From: Myxococcales bacterium
Lineage (GTDB): Bacteria > Myxococcota_A > UBA9160 > UBA4427
Length of the DNA: 36,041 bases
Direction: 5' to 3'
NCBI GenBank assembly: GCA_014240165.1
Contig: JAAZXM010000040.1
Coordinates: 1 to 36,041 of the forward strand
Positions 1 to 7,791 of the stretch are shown here, in pieces (the stretch's first letter is position 1; each line of letters opens with the position of its first letter). A model generated the notes under the pieces. It did no database searches and was not told where the DNA came from. It saw nothing but the letters and a program-made list of their open reading frames with translations. A program made the translations under genes and the position numbers.

Positions 1-755
1 GTCACATGGGGAAACCCGGCGAAGATCACCAGCGCAAAGAAGAGAACCAGGATCCGCAGTCGCCGATGGCCCCAGACATAGGCGAGACCGTCAGCGATAT
101 CGGCGAAGACATGCCTGTCCTTGGCTGCCGCGTGCACTTGGGAGGGCGGGAGAAAAATAAGCGAGGCAGCGGAGATGGCGTAGAAGAGTGCCATCACGAG
201 ATACGCCCCCATGGCGCCAGATGACTCCCAGGAGAGCAACACGCCAGCCACCAGGGGGCCGAATACGCGTGAACCGGTATTGGCTGTGACGTTGATCGCC
301 ATGGCGTTTCCGCGCTTTTCCGTGGGGACGAGGTCGACCACCAGGCCCTGGCGGGCCGGGCCGAGAAAGGCCAGGGTCGCCCCGAGCAGAAATGCACCCA
401 GGGCGAGCAGGAAGATCGTGATGGCGCCAGTGTGGATCAGCACCGCAATCGCGAGGAAGACCAGCGCCGCAGTGATCTGTCCCCACGCCACCACCGTTCG
501 CTTGGGCCAGCGATCGGAATAGGCGCCGCCCACCGGGCCGAAGATCGCCATACCCAGACCCTGGGCAAAAACCACTCCGCCTACCGCGCTGTTGTCCCCG
601 GCGATCTCGAAGGCCACCACGCCCTGTACGATCATTGCCATGAAAAAAGCCACGAAGGAAAGCAGGGTTCCAAACCAGAGAATCCGGAAATCACGGATTC
701 TGAGCGCTGAGAACATGGGCCTGTCACCTTCCGCCGTTGGGACAGAAGAAACCAT
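1..755 (-). CDS. MFS transporter, N-terminal part (runs off left edge)
   Basis: About 250 residues of a major facilitator protein are visible; the C-terminal half lies outside the window. The N-terminus has the usual cytoplasmic lead (FRILWFG) before the first membrane helix. A loop motif after helix 2 (GGAYSDRWPKR) matches the conserved MFS G-x-x-x-D-R-x-G/P-R-R signature, and LVPTEKRGNAMA follows helix 4. This resembles the EntS/MFS_3 group of small-molecule exporters, but the substrate is unknown. Two in-frame starts are possible: ATG at 755 with no clear ribosome site, or ATG at 716 preceded by GGAAGG. It is transcribed divergently from the luciferase-like gene at 905. Confidence 0.85.
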   Translation of the reverse strand, partial: MVSSVPTAEGDRPMFSALRIRDFRILWFGTLLSFVAFFMAMIVQGVVAFEIAGDNSAVGGVVFAQGLGMAIFGPVGGAYSDRWPKRTVVAWGQITAALVFLAIAVLIHTGAITIFLLALGAFLLGATLAFLGPARQGLVVDLVPTEKRGNAMAINVTANTGSRVFGPLVAGVLLSWESSGAMGAYLVMALFYAISAASLIFLPPSQVHAAAKDRHVFADIADGLAYVWGHRRLRILVLFFALVIFAGFPHV

Positions 756-904
756 ACCCGACCCGCAAGCGAATCGTGGGCTAGAGTCCGCCTTCAGCCC
801 AAGAGCACGGCGCCAGCGATCCTCTGCGAAGGCGAAGCGCGTTTCGCGCCCCGACTCCATGCCGAGTCCCGTTCGCGATTGAAAATGAGAGAAGGAGAAG
901 AGAA
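756..904. promoter_or_regulatory. Divergent intergenic region, MFS / luciferase-like gene
   Basis: This gap separates two divergent genes and so must hold both promoters. The only clear signal is the strong ribosome site AAGGAG about 8 bases before the ATG at 905. I could not pick a convincing -35/-10 pair. Confidence 0.4.
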
Positions 905-1816
905 ATGAAGATCGGACTGATCAGCGTAGCCGGAGAAGGCTCAAACGGCGGACTCGAAAGCGTTGTGGCCGAACTGAAAAGAATCGATGAAGCGGGTTTC
1001 CCCTTCATCTCCATGCCGAATATCTTTGGCGTCGACGCCATCACGGCGATCGCCCTGGCGGGCGGGCAGACCCGCAACTTGGAGATGGCCACGGGCGTGG
1101 TCCCCACGCCGCCGCGTCATCCCGCCGCACTCGCCCAGCAGGCGCTCACGACCCAGGAAGCCTGTGGCGGGCGCTTCACCCTGGGTATCGGGCTCTCCCA
1201 CAAGATCGTGATCGAGGACATGTTCGGGCTCTCCTATGCCCAGCCCGCCAAGCAAATGCGGGAATACCTCGAAGTGTTGATGCCCCTATTGGAAGGCAAA
1301 CCCGCGGCTTTTCAGGGAGACCTCTACCGGGTCAATGCCGGGCTCCAGGTGCCTGGTGGCGTGCCCGTGCCGGTGCTGATCGCCGCACTCGGGCCGCGGA
1401 TGCTCGAGGTGGCCGGGCAACTCGCCCACGGAACCTCCACCTGGATGACCGGTCTCGCGACCCTGGGCGACCACATCGTGCCCACTATCGGCGCAGCCGC
1501 TGCTGCTGCGGGTCGACCCCAGCCCCGAGTGCTCGCCTCGATTCCCGTTGCCCTGACCGAGGACGTGGACGCGGCAAGCGAGGCCTGCAACAAGGCCTTC
1601 GCGATTTATCCGACGCTGCCCTCCTACAAGGCCATGCTCGATCGGGAGGGCGTTGCTCAGCCTTCGGAGATCGCGCTACTGGGCGATGAAAGCGTGATCC
1701 GCAATGGCATCGATCGATTCCGCGATGCCGGGGTTACGGATTTTGCGGCGAGCATCTTCCCCGCCGGCCCCGGCAGCGTCGAACGGACGCAGGCGTTGTT
1801 GAAGAGCCTTCTCTAG
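905..1816 (+). CDS. Luciferase-like (LLM class) F420-dependent oxidoreductase
   Basis: This 303-residue protein has the luciferase-like monooxygenase TIM-barrel layout. It begins MKIGLIS, continues through a strand with TGVVPTPPRHP, and has the GRFTLGIGLSH segment typical of F420-dependent LLM oxidoreductases near residues 93-103. A C-terminal IDRFRDAGVTDFA segment is also usual in this family. Such enzymes transfer hydride between F420H2 (or FMN) and small organic substrates in the cytoplasm; the real substrate cannot be read from sequence. Length fits a complete family member. The start is supported by AAGGAG upstream. It appears to stand alone, with 102 bases before the next gene. Confidence 0.85.
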   Translation: MKIGLISVAGEGSNGGLESVVAELKRIDEAGFPFISMPNIFGVDAITAIALAGGQTRNLEMATGVVPTPPRHPAALAQQALTTQEACGGRFTLGIGLSHKIVIEDMFGLSYAQPAKQMREYLEVLMPLLEGKPAAFQGDLYRVNAGLQVPGGVPVPVLIAALGPRMLEVAGQLAHGTSTWMTGLATLGDHIVPTIGAAAAAAGRPQPRVLASIPVALTEDVDAASEACNKAFAIYPTLPSYKAMLDREGVAQPSEIALLGDESVIRNGIDRFRDAGVTDFAASIFPAGPGSVERTQALLKSLL

Positions 1817-1918
1817 CGGCAAAGACTCGTCGACCTTCTCCATCGCCTGCCCGCGCTCGCGGGAGGATCGCGTTCCATCTTGGGCAGGTGAACGCTTGTC
1901 GGCGCCAGGCTTTCGAAC

Positions 1919-2542
1919 ATGCTTTCCGCCATGGTGAATCTTCGTTTTTATCTCGACCTCGACGATGTCGTGGCCGAGACCACTCGGGCTCTGGCCGAAA
2001 TGGCCCGGAGGCGCTTCGGGAAAAACGTGCGCTTTGAAGAGATGAGCGTCTTCGACCTCTCGATCTCCCTGGGCCTGGACGAAAACGAATTTCCCGCCTT
2101 CATGGATGCAGCGCACGAGCCCGACTTCCTGCGAAACCTGGATATCGTTCCCGGCGCCCACGACACCCTCATGAAGTGGCACGAAGCGGGCGCCCAAATC
2201 CATATCGTCACCGGCAGGCCACCGACCAGCCGGGCCGCGACCCTCGAGTGGTTGGAAGCCCGCTCCATCCCCTTCGATGGCCTGGAATTCGTCGATAAAT
2301 ACGGACGCTATTCGGGAAAGAGCGCGACTTCGAGGGATGAGCTTCGTCTGCGAGGCTTCCACGCGGCGATCGAGGATGCAGACGCGGCCGCCCTCGACCT
2401 CGCTCTCCACACCGACGCCCAGGTTCTGCTCTACGACCGGCCCTGGAACCAGGTCTCCCAGGCCGAGGCCCACGGCGCCATTCGGGTATATGGGTGGGAT
2501 GACGTGCAGCGGCACATCGAGCGCCTGGCTCCGCCGTCCTGA
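1919..2542 (+). CDS. HAD-family 5'(3')-deoxyribonucleotidase-like phosphatase
   Basis: The protein has 207 residues. The nucleophile motif DLDD sits at residues 13-16, motif II is VTGRP, and a late YDRPWN segment resembles the DRPYN stretch of the NT5C deoxyribonucleotidase family. By family knowledge it would dephosphorylate nucleoside monophosphates or a similar small phosphomonoester in the cytoplasm. The C-terminal lysine/acidic motifs are less clear, so the substrate is uncertain. Neither possible start (ATG at 1919 or in-frame ATG at 1931) has a good ribosome site; the longer form is given. The cupin gene follows after 31 bases and may be co-transcribed. Confidence 0.75.
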   Translation: MLSAMVNLRFYLDLDDVVAETTRALAEMARRRFGKNVRFEEMSVFDLSISLGLDENEFPAFMDAAHEPDFLRNLDIVPGAHDTLMKWHEAGAQIHIVTGRPPTSRAATLEWLEARSIPFDGLEFVDKYGRYSGKSATSRDELRLRGFHAAIEDADAAALDLALHTDAQVLLYDRPWNQVSQAEAHGAIRVYGWDDVQRHIERLAPPS

Positions 2543-2573
2543 CCCGTACCCTGGGCCGTGATAGTCTCCCCCC

Positions 2574-2900
2574 ATGAATCATCCCGACGCGATCCGCCCC
2601 GAAAACCATGCCGTCTACTCCCCGGAGAAGATGGGCAAGAGCACGCTCTTCTCGTCCGAACGCATCATGGTCGGGCTCAATGCCTTCGAACCGGGCCAGG
2701 AACACAAACTCCATGCCCACGAAGGCATGGACAAGGTCTATCACGTGATCGAGGGTTCAGGAATCTTCGTCCTGGAGGATCGCAACCTCGCGATGGAAGC
2801 GGGCGTGATGTTGATCGCCCCCGAAGGCGTTCCCCACGGAATCAAGAACACCGGCGAGGAGCGTCTCCTGGTGCTCGCCATCCTCGCCCCTTCGCCCTAA
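2574..2900 (+). CDS. Small cupin-domain protein
   Basis: This is a 108-residue single-domain cupin. Cupin motif 1 is visible as GQEHKLHAHEGMDKVYHVIEG, which carries the H-x-H and downstream metal ligands, and motif 2 as APEGVPHGIKN with the last histidine. Such stand-alone cupins bind a divalent metal and are often isomerases, dioxygenases or sensors; no specific role can be assigned. There is no Shine-Dalgarno-like sequence just before the ATG, so translation may depend on the upstream phosphatase gene 31 bases away. It converges with the Nfu gene at 2980. Confidence 0.85.
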   Translation: MNHPDAIRPENHAVYSPEKMGKSTLFSSERIMVGLNAFEPGQEHKLHAHEGMDKVYHVIEGSGIFVLEDRNLAMEAGVMLIAPEGVPHGIKNTGEERLLVLAILAPSP

Positions 2901-2979
2901 GGACCCGGTCGCAGAGGCTCTGACCAGCGGATCACAACCGGGCGAGGCGTCCGGGCGAGCAGATGGGTGGAAACGGGGC

Positions 2980-3723
2980 TCAGGCCTGGAAATACGGGTT
3001 GGCCCCCGCGGCGTGGTCCGTCGTGTCGAGGATCTCGCTGATCTCGGGAATCTCGGTGCGCAGCGTGGTCTCCACGCCGTGCTTCAATGTCGCGGCCGAC
3101 ATGGAGCATCCCTGGCAGCCCCCGCCCATGTGGATGAACACCCGGCTGCCCTTAACATCCAGCAAATCGATATAACCGCCATGCGAGGCCACCGCGGGAT
3201 TGATCTTTTCCTCGATGATTTCCGCCACCCGGCTACGAAGAGCCGCCTCGGCTTCGGAGTCCTCCGAGCCAGTGGGGGCGCCGGGCGCTGAGGAAGGCGA
3301 AGCTTCGGGAAGGGGCTGTTTGACATCCACCTTTCCCTTTCCATCAAAGGCTGCGCGCAGCGCGGGCTCCACCGCCGCGAGTATCTCGGGCCACTCGGTC
3401 CCTCCGTGACGCGCGACCACCAGGGCATCGCCCTTCCCGATCACCGAGTGCACGCCTGGAATTCCCAGCAGCGCCCGCACGGCGGGCCAGGCCTCGGCCT
3501 CCTGGGGGGTCTCGAAGAGCGAGGTTCCCCCCGGCGAAACAGCACGATCAAAGCGGATCGGGCAGGTCACCGCCTCGGAGGCCGGGCGTTCGATACGCAC
3601 GTCCAGCCACGTGGCTTCAGCGGTAGTCCCTGCGCTTTCGGCGCGCGGCTCGTCCACTGCACCCGCTTCTGCGCCAGACTGGCTCGGCTCCATCAGGCCT
3701 TTTACGCGTTCGATCAAACCCAT
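2980..3723 (-). CDS. Nfu-type Fe-S cluster scaffold/carrier
   Basis: The 247-residue protein has two domains. Residues about 40-130 resemble the Nfu N-terminal domain (IPGVHSVIGKGDALVV), and residues about 160-240 are a NifU-like C-terminal domain with the cluster-binding pair C203-x-x-C206 in GGGCQGCSMS. A low-complexity Ala/Ser/Pro/Glu linker joins them. Nfu proteins bridge a [4Fe-4S] cluster between two monomers and hand it to target enzymes. It is the last gene of an operon with a YgfZ-TPR fusion (90 bases upstream) and an IscA-type carrier, which is the set that works in late [4Fe-4S] maturation. AAAGGAA precedes the ATG. Confidence 0.92.
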   Translation of the reverse strand: MGLIERVKGLMEPSQSGAEAGAVDEPRAESAGTTAEATWLDVRIERPASEAVTCPIRFDRAVSPGGTSLFETPQEAEAWPAVRALLGIPGVHSVIGKGDALVVARHGGTEWPEILAAVEPALRAAFDGKGKVDVKQPLPEASPSSAPGAPTGSEDSEAEAALRSRVAEIIEEKINPAVASHGGYIDLLDVKGSRVFIHMGGGCQGCSMSAATLKHGVETTLRTEIPEISEILDTTDHAAGANPYFQA

Positions 3724-3813
3724 AGCGGTGTTCCTTTGTATTCATCGTATTCAGGAAAAATACGGTTCGTGAATTTTCTCGGCAATCCGGTGTCAGAAGA
3801 CCCGGGGCGAAAC

Positions 3814-5676
3814 TCAATTCGGGCTGGACCCTTCCGAACGGGCTCCCGATTGAGCCTCCAAGAGTAGCACCCGATGCTCCATTTCCTTGAGTGGCATCAA
3901 ATCGCCCTTGCGCGAGGCCACCTCCATCCCCACCCGATAGACCCCCTCGGCTTCCTGGGCTCGGCTGAGCTTCTCGAGCACCTTGCCGTGCGCCAGGTAG
4001 ACCGCCGAGTTCTCGGGTTCGACCGCACTGGCTCTCTCATAGGCCCGCGCCGCCGGCTCCCACTCGTCGAGGGCGGCGAGGGCGTTACCCATTCCAAAGA
4101 GGGCAATGGGATCCTCGGAGTCGATCTCGAGCACCTGCTCGAACATTTCCTTCTTACGCAGGGCATCGGTCCGTTGCTGCTCGGCCATGACCCGCTCCAG
4201 GGCTTCGGGGTCGGCGGCCCGGCCACTGGCCTTTCCCATCTCTTTTTGCATCGCCCGAGCGGCCTCGGCTTCCGCGCTCTCGCGATCACCCACCTTCATG
4301 AAATAGAGGGAGAGGTTCGTGTTCACCATCGGCTCATCCGGAGCGATTTCCTCGAGCCGCTTGAAAATATCGATGGCCTCATGGAACCGCTCCGAGCGTC
4401 CCAGCATGACGCCCAAAGTCTCGTAACCGTCCGAGAAGGAGGGGTCCAGGCGAAGCGCCTCCTCGAGCAGACCCAGGGCGCGGTTCTCCTGGCCCCCAGC
4501 GAATTCGCGCACGGCGCGGTCATAGAGCCAAGCCACGCGCTCGGCGCGATCCGGGGCGCTATAGAAGGGGAGCAGCACGACCCGGGCAGAAACGCTTTCA
4601 CTCCCGATCTGAAGGTTCAACTCGCTCCCCGGCGTGCGGTGCGCCTTGTCGAGATAAGCGAAAGCAATAGCGCTACCCGCCACCGGGGACAGGGTTCGCG
4701 AAGCGACCTGGCCCACCCGGCTGCCATCTTCCAAGAGCAGCGCTTCTCCTTCCGGGGGAAGCCCTGCCAGCGTCGCTCCATGCACGCCCGCATCCATCTC
4801 TTCATCCGCGGGAGCAAAGACGAGACCGCGCAGACCGAAGGGAAGCGTTCCGTAGGTACGAATTCGGGCGATGACTTCTTGGCCCAGGTAGCAGCCCTTG
4901 GTGTAGCTCACCGCGTATTGCTCGAGGCCCGTCTCGGGCAGGACCCGCTTGCGGCCGCGCGTATCGGGTTCCATGCGCAAGTGCCCGGCTTCGATGCGCA
5001 GCACCTCCAAGACAGGGGAGAGCGCCGGTTCTTCGAGATGATGGAAATCCGCCGCCTGGGCGAGCCCCGCGATCCTTTCTTGCAACGCCGGGGCAAGCGG
5101 GTCGTCCACCGGCAAACCAATCAGAAAGCCGCTGTCCCCGGTCAACGATCGGTTGACCAGCCAGGCTCCCGCTGGCGTGCCCTCGGCCTCAAGCGCTCGG
5201 ATATCGAAGGGGGAACTGCCTGACCAGGCGCCCTCGGGCTGCGGCCAGATCTGGTCGAGGAGATCGGCGGCGCCGGGGCCCTGGAGGGCCAACCAGAGAT
5301 AGTCATCACTCTCGGCGCGAAGTTCCACCTGGTCGGCAAAAAGCACCGAGTCGAACTCGCCGATAAGCGATGCCACGCGGTCGCGCTCGAGTATCAACCG
5401 CAAGCCCTCGCCCAATGCTTCGGGCAGGCGATGGACACTGAAAACCTCCAGCAATTTTCCCTGGGGCGTGACCCGGGCCGAGTAGTTGCCCTGTCCAGGC
5501 GCCAACCCTTCCACTTCGTTGGTCACCTGGGAATGGAGGAAGGAAAGGGCATCCGGGCCGAGCACCCGGAGACTTCCGGGGTTGGCCATGCCCTCTCCGC
5601 CGGGCCCAACACGCGCGAAAAAACCGGAGCCTCTAACCGCCCGGGCAAGTTCAAGGATCTCGAGGTCGGGCGTCAT
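3814..5676 (-). CDS. ygfZ: YgfZ/IBA57-type folate-binding protein fused to TPR repeats
   Basis: The first ~350 residues are a GcvT-fold tetrahydrofolate-binding protein of the YgfZ/IBA57 family. The family signature KGCYLGQE is present, with its conserved cysteine at residue 262. YgfZ helps make or repair [4Fe-4S] clusters in certain enzymes. Residues from about 375 to the end (620) are helical TPR repeats such as ALGLLEEALRLDPSF and AARAYERASAVEPENSAVY. Most YgfZ proteins lack such a tail, so this is a fusion that may dock client proteins. ATG at 5676 lies 4 bases past the stop of the IscA-type gene; a GTG at 5703 is in frame but would overlap that gene. Confidence 0.9.
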   Translation of the reverse strand: MTPDLEILELARAVRGSGFFARVGPGGEGMANPGSLRVLGPDALSFLHSQVTNEVEGLAPGQGNYSARVTPQGKLLEVFSVHRLPEALGEGLRLILERDRVASLIGEFDSVLFADQVELRAESDDYLWLALQGPGAADLLDQIWPQPEGAWSGSSPFDIRALEAEGTPAGAWLVNRSLTGDSGFLIGLPVDDPLAPALQERIAGLAQAADFHHLEEPALSPVLEVLRIEAGHLRMEPDTRGRKRVLPETGLEQYAVSYTKGCYLGQEVIARIRTYGTLPFGLRGLVFAPADEEMDAGVHGATLAGLPPEGEALLLEDGSRVGQVASRTLSPVAGSAIAFAYLDKAHRTPGSELNLQIGSESVSARVVLLPFYSAPDRAERVAWLYDRAVREFAGGQENRALGLLEEALRLDPSFSDGYETLGVMLGRSERFHEAIDIFKRLEEIAPDEPMVNTNLSLYFMKVGDRESAEAEAARAMQKEMGKASGRAADPEALERVMAEQQRTDALRKKEMFEQVLEIDSEDPIALFGMGNALAALDEWEPAARAYERASAVEPENSAVYLAHGKVLEKLSRAQEAEGVYRVGMEVASRKGDLMPLKEMEHRVLLLEAQSGARSEGSSPN

Positions 5677-5680
5677 GGCG

Positions 5681-6094
5681 CTAGAGGGAGAAACTCTCCC
5701 CACACCCGCAGGTATTGCTCGCCTGGGGGTTGTGGAAAACGAAGCCCCGGCCGTCGAGCCCTCCCTGGTGGTCCAGGGTGATATCGCGCAGGTAGACCGT
5801 CGACTTCCGGTCGAGGAAGACCCTGAAGTCGCCGAAATCGATGACCGTGTCTCCCTCGCGTTCCTCGGTGAACTCCAGGCGATAACTCAAGCCCGAGCAG
5901 CCGCCACCCTTGATCCCAAGGCGCAGACCCGGCTGGGCTTCCTGCTCGATCAGGCGGCACACCTCGACTCGGGCCGAGTCGGTGAGGTGGATGATGGGCT
6001 CAACCTCCGCCCCCCCCTCGTCTTCGGGCGTCACGGCCCAATCCGCGGGGATGGAAATCAGGTCGGCATCTTTTGCTGGAGAATCGGTGGCCAT
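5681..6094 (-). CDS. IscA/ErpA/HesB-type A-type Fe-S carrier
   Basis: The protein has 137 residues. The core from residue 33 on is a complete A-type carrier with the three cluster-ligand cysteines, C66 in GGGCSGLSY and C129/C131 in CGCGESF near the C-terminus. A-type carriers pass Fe-S clusters from the primary scaffold to apoproteins. The N-terminal 30 residues are acidic and not part of the fold. It is the first gene of the operon followed by YgfZ-TPR (4-base gap) and Nfu, so the three are very probably co-translated. An AAAAGGA ribosome site stands 6 bases before the ATG and belongs to a short tandem repeat. Confidence 0.94.
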   Translation of the reverse strand: MATDSPAKDADLISIPADWAVTPEDEGGAEVEPIIHLTDSARVEVCRLIEQEAQPGLRLGIKGGGCSGLSYRLEFTEEREGDTVIDFGDFRVFLDRKSTVYLRDITLDHQGGLDGRGFVFHNPQASNTCGCGESFSL

Positions 6095-6097
6095 GAT

Positions 6098-6150
6098 GAT
6101 CCTTTTGATCCTTCGATCCTTCTATAACGTCGATAACGTCGATAAGTCGG
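6098..6150 (-). promoter_or_regulatory. Leader of the Fe-S operon with tandem short repeats
   Basis: Read on the minus strand, AAGGATC occurs three times just before the IscA-type gene (plus positions 6098-6104, 6107-6113, 6115-6121); the copy nearest the gene is its ribosome site. Directly upstream, the plus-strand 9-mer ATAACGTCG occurs twice in tandem (6124-6132 and 6133-6141), followed by a degenerate third copy, ATAAGTCGG. The repeats could bind a regulator, but no known Fe-S regulator site is recognised. Confidence 0.4.
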
Positions 6151-6376
6151 GCGAATGTTCCACCCTGACCCTCGTGAGCGCACGCGGAGCCGGGAGAGCC
6201 CCCCCTACGCAGCTTCGGGGGCCCTGAGCGGCGGATCACGCTCGGAATCCCTGATTGTACTCCTCGGCAGACCGAGCCACAAGCCGGAGCCCGGAGCCCC
6301 CCTTTTGCCCTGCCGTGGGGGAGTTCTTGGCAAAGCAGCGGAGGCCTGCGATGGTGGGCCGAGAGGAGGCCCCACC
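6151..6376. other. Rest of divergent intergenic region
   Basis: This GC-rich stretch lies between the Fe-S operon leader and the MFS gene. The MFS reading frame stays open upstream to 6155, but that extension is low-complexity and unlike an MFS N-terminus. The only clear element is GAGGAGG at 6363-6369, the ribosome site of the TTG start at 6377. Confidence 0.4.
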
Positions 6377-7678
6377 TTGAGTTCCGGTCCAGATTCCGCT
6401 GCCGCAGCTGTCGCGGATTCCGAACGCGACTACCAGGCCTTCATCGAGCGGAATCTGAAGCGCAACTACGTGGCCCACGTATTCCACGGCTTGCTGGGCC
6501 AGACCGGCTTTCGCCTGGTCAACGCGCCCACCTTCCTGCCCGCCTACGTGCTCCTGCTTTCGGGGTCGGAATTCGTTGTGGGCCTGGCGCGCTCGATCCA
6601 ATACCTGGGCATGTTTCTTTCGCCCATGATCGCCGCCAACCTCATCGAGCATCGGCGAAGAGTCCTGCCCGTGGGCTTCCTGATGGGCGGCCTCATGCGA
6701 ATCCAGGTGCTCGGCCTCGCCCTGGCGGGCTTGCTCCTATCGCCCGAGCGTGCGGTCCAGGCGATCTGCTTCTTTCTCTTCTTCTTCGGCTTCTTCACCG
6801 GCATGCAGGGGGTGATCTTCAACTACCTGATGTCCAAGGTGATCCCCGTGGAGCGGCGCGGCCGGCTGATGGGCCTGCGCAATGCTCTGGCGGGCATTAC
6901 CGCGGCGGTGGTGGCCTACCTGGGCGGCGAGCTCCTGGTGGAGAACAACCTGCTGGGCGACGGCTACGCGGCCACTTTTCTGCTCGCATTCGTGCTGACC
7001 TCGTTCGGGCTCGCCATGTTGATGTTCGTTCGCGAGCCCCAACCCCCGGATGTTCGGCCTCCCAGCCAGCTGATGGACCGGTTCCGCGAGTTGCCGGCGC
7101 TCTTTCGCGAGGACCGCGCCTATACGTATTATTTTCTCTGCCGTGCCCTCGCCACCATGGGCCGCATGGCAACGCCCTTCTATATCGTGTTCGCGCGCGA
7201 CACCATCGGGCTCTCGGGAACGAATATCGGCCTCCTCAGCACCGCCTTCGTGGCGGCGAACTCGGTGAGCAACCTGGGCTGGGGGGTGATGGCCGATCGC
7301 ACGGGCTACCGCGCCGTATTCGTTTTTACCCTCGTTCTCTGGATTGCGTCGGTGGGCGCAATGGTCGCCTCGGATTCCCTGACGGGTTTCACCCTGGCCT
7401 TCGTGGGCATCGGTGCGGGCATGGGGGGCTTCCAAATGGCAGCTCAGAACATGGTGCTCGAATTCGGCAGCCGGGCGGACCTGCCGGTTCGCATCGCCGT
7501 CGCGAATTCGGCGCAGGAGGCCGTGGGCGCGGTGGGCCCGCTCCTGGGAGGCCTGATCGCCGTGTTCTTCAGCCTCGATATTCTCTTCGGTGTGGCCATC
7601 GCATTCCAGATCGCCGCAATCGCGCTGGTTCTTTCCCGGGTCGACGAGCCTCGCCATCGCACGCCCCGGTCGGGGTGA
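6377..7678 (+). CDS. MFS transporter
   Basis: This is a 433-residue, 12-helix major facilitator protein of the inner membrane. Conserved loop features include VIPVERRGRLMGLRNA after helix 4 and GWGVMADRTGYR between helices 8 and 9. I start it at TTG 6377 because GAGGAGG stands at a good distance upstream and the protein then begins with a short hydrophilic lead (YQAFIERNLKRNY) before helix 1. Starting at 6155 would add 74 residues without family resemblance. The transport substrate cannot be inferred. It is divergent from the Fe-S operon and followed 113 bases later by a beta-lactamase-like gene. Confidence 0.88.
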   Translation: MSSGPDSAAAAVADSERDYQAFIERNLKRNYVAHVFHGLLGQTGFRLVNAPTFLPAYVLLLSGSEFVVGLARSIQYLGMFLSPMIAANLIEHRRRVLPVGFLMGGLMRIQVLGLALAGLLLSPERAVQAICFFLFFFGFFTGMQGVIFNYLMSKVIPVERRGRLMGLRNALAGITAAVVAYLGGELLVENNLLGDGYAATFLLAFVLTSFGLAMLMFVREPQPPDVRPPSQLMDRFRELPALFREDRAYTYYFLCRALATMGRMATPFYIVFARDTIGLSGTNIGLLSTAFVAANSVSNLGWGVMADRTGYRAVFVFTLVLWIASVGAMVASDSLTGFTLAFVGIGAGMGGFQMAAQNMVLEFGSRADLPVRIAVANSAQEAVGAVGPLLGGLIAVFFSLDILFGVAIAFQIAAIALVLSRVDEPRHRTPRSG

Positions 7679-7728
7679 CCCACTCGGTGGAGCCGAAGGA
7701 TTCTTGGCCCCCTGAACCCCTCTGGGCC

Positions 7729-7744
7729 GAGCGGCAGGCCGCTC
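7729..7744 (+). terminator. Possible terminator hairpin after MFS gene
   Basis: GAGCGG and CCGCTC form a perfect 6-bp stem with a CAGG loop 50 bases after the MFS stop. No T-tract follows, so any termination would be imperfect or Rho-assisted. Confidence 0.3.
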
Positions 7745-7791
7745 CCCGACGTGTATGCTTGTCTTTTCCCTTCGCCAGGAGATGACCAAAG

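Noticed and set aside
1850..1863. Hairpin CCCGC-GCTC-GCGGG after the luciferase-like gene
   Set aside because: A 5-bp GC stem with no T-tract is expected by chance in such GC-rich DNA; not listed as a terminator.
3874..5223. 449-codon plus-strand frame opposite the YgfZ-TPR gene
   Set aside because: It lies wholly within a recognised gene, has no motifs and shows the His/Arg/Gly-rich composition typical of antisense frames in high-GC DNA.
6155..6376. N-terminal extension of the MFS gene by 74 codons
   Set aside because: The extension is low-complexity and unlike MFS termini, whereas TTG 6377 has an excellent GAGGAGG ribosome site.
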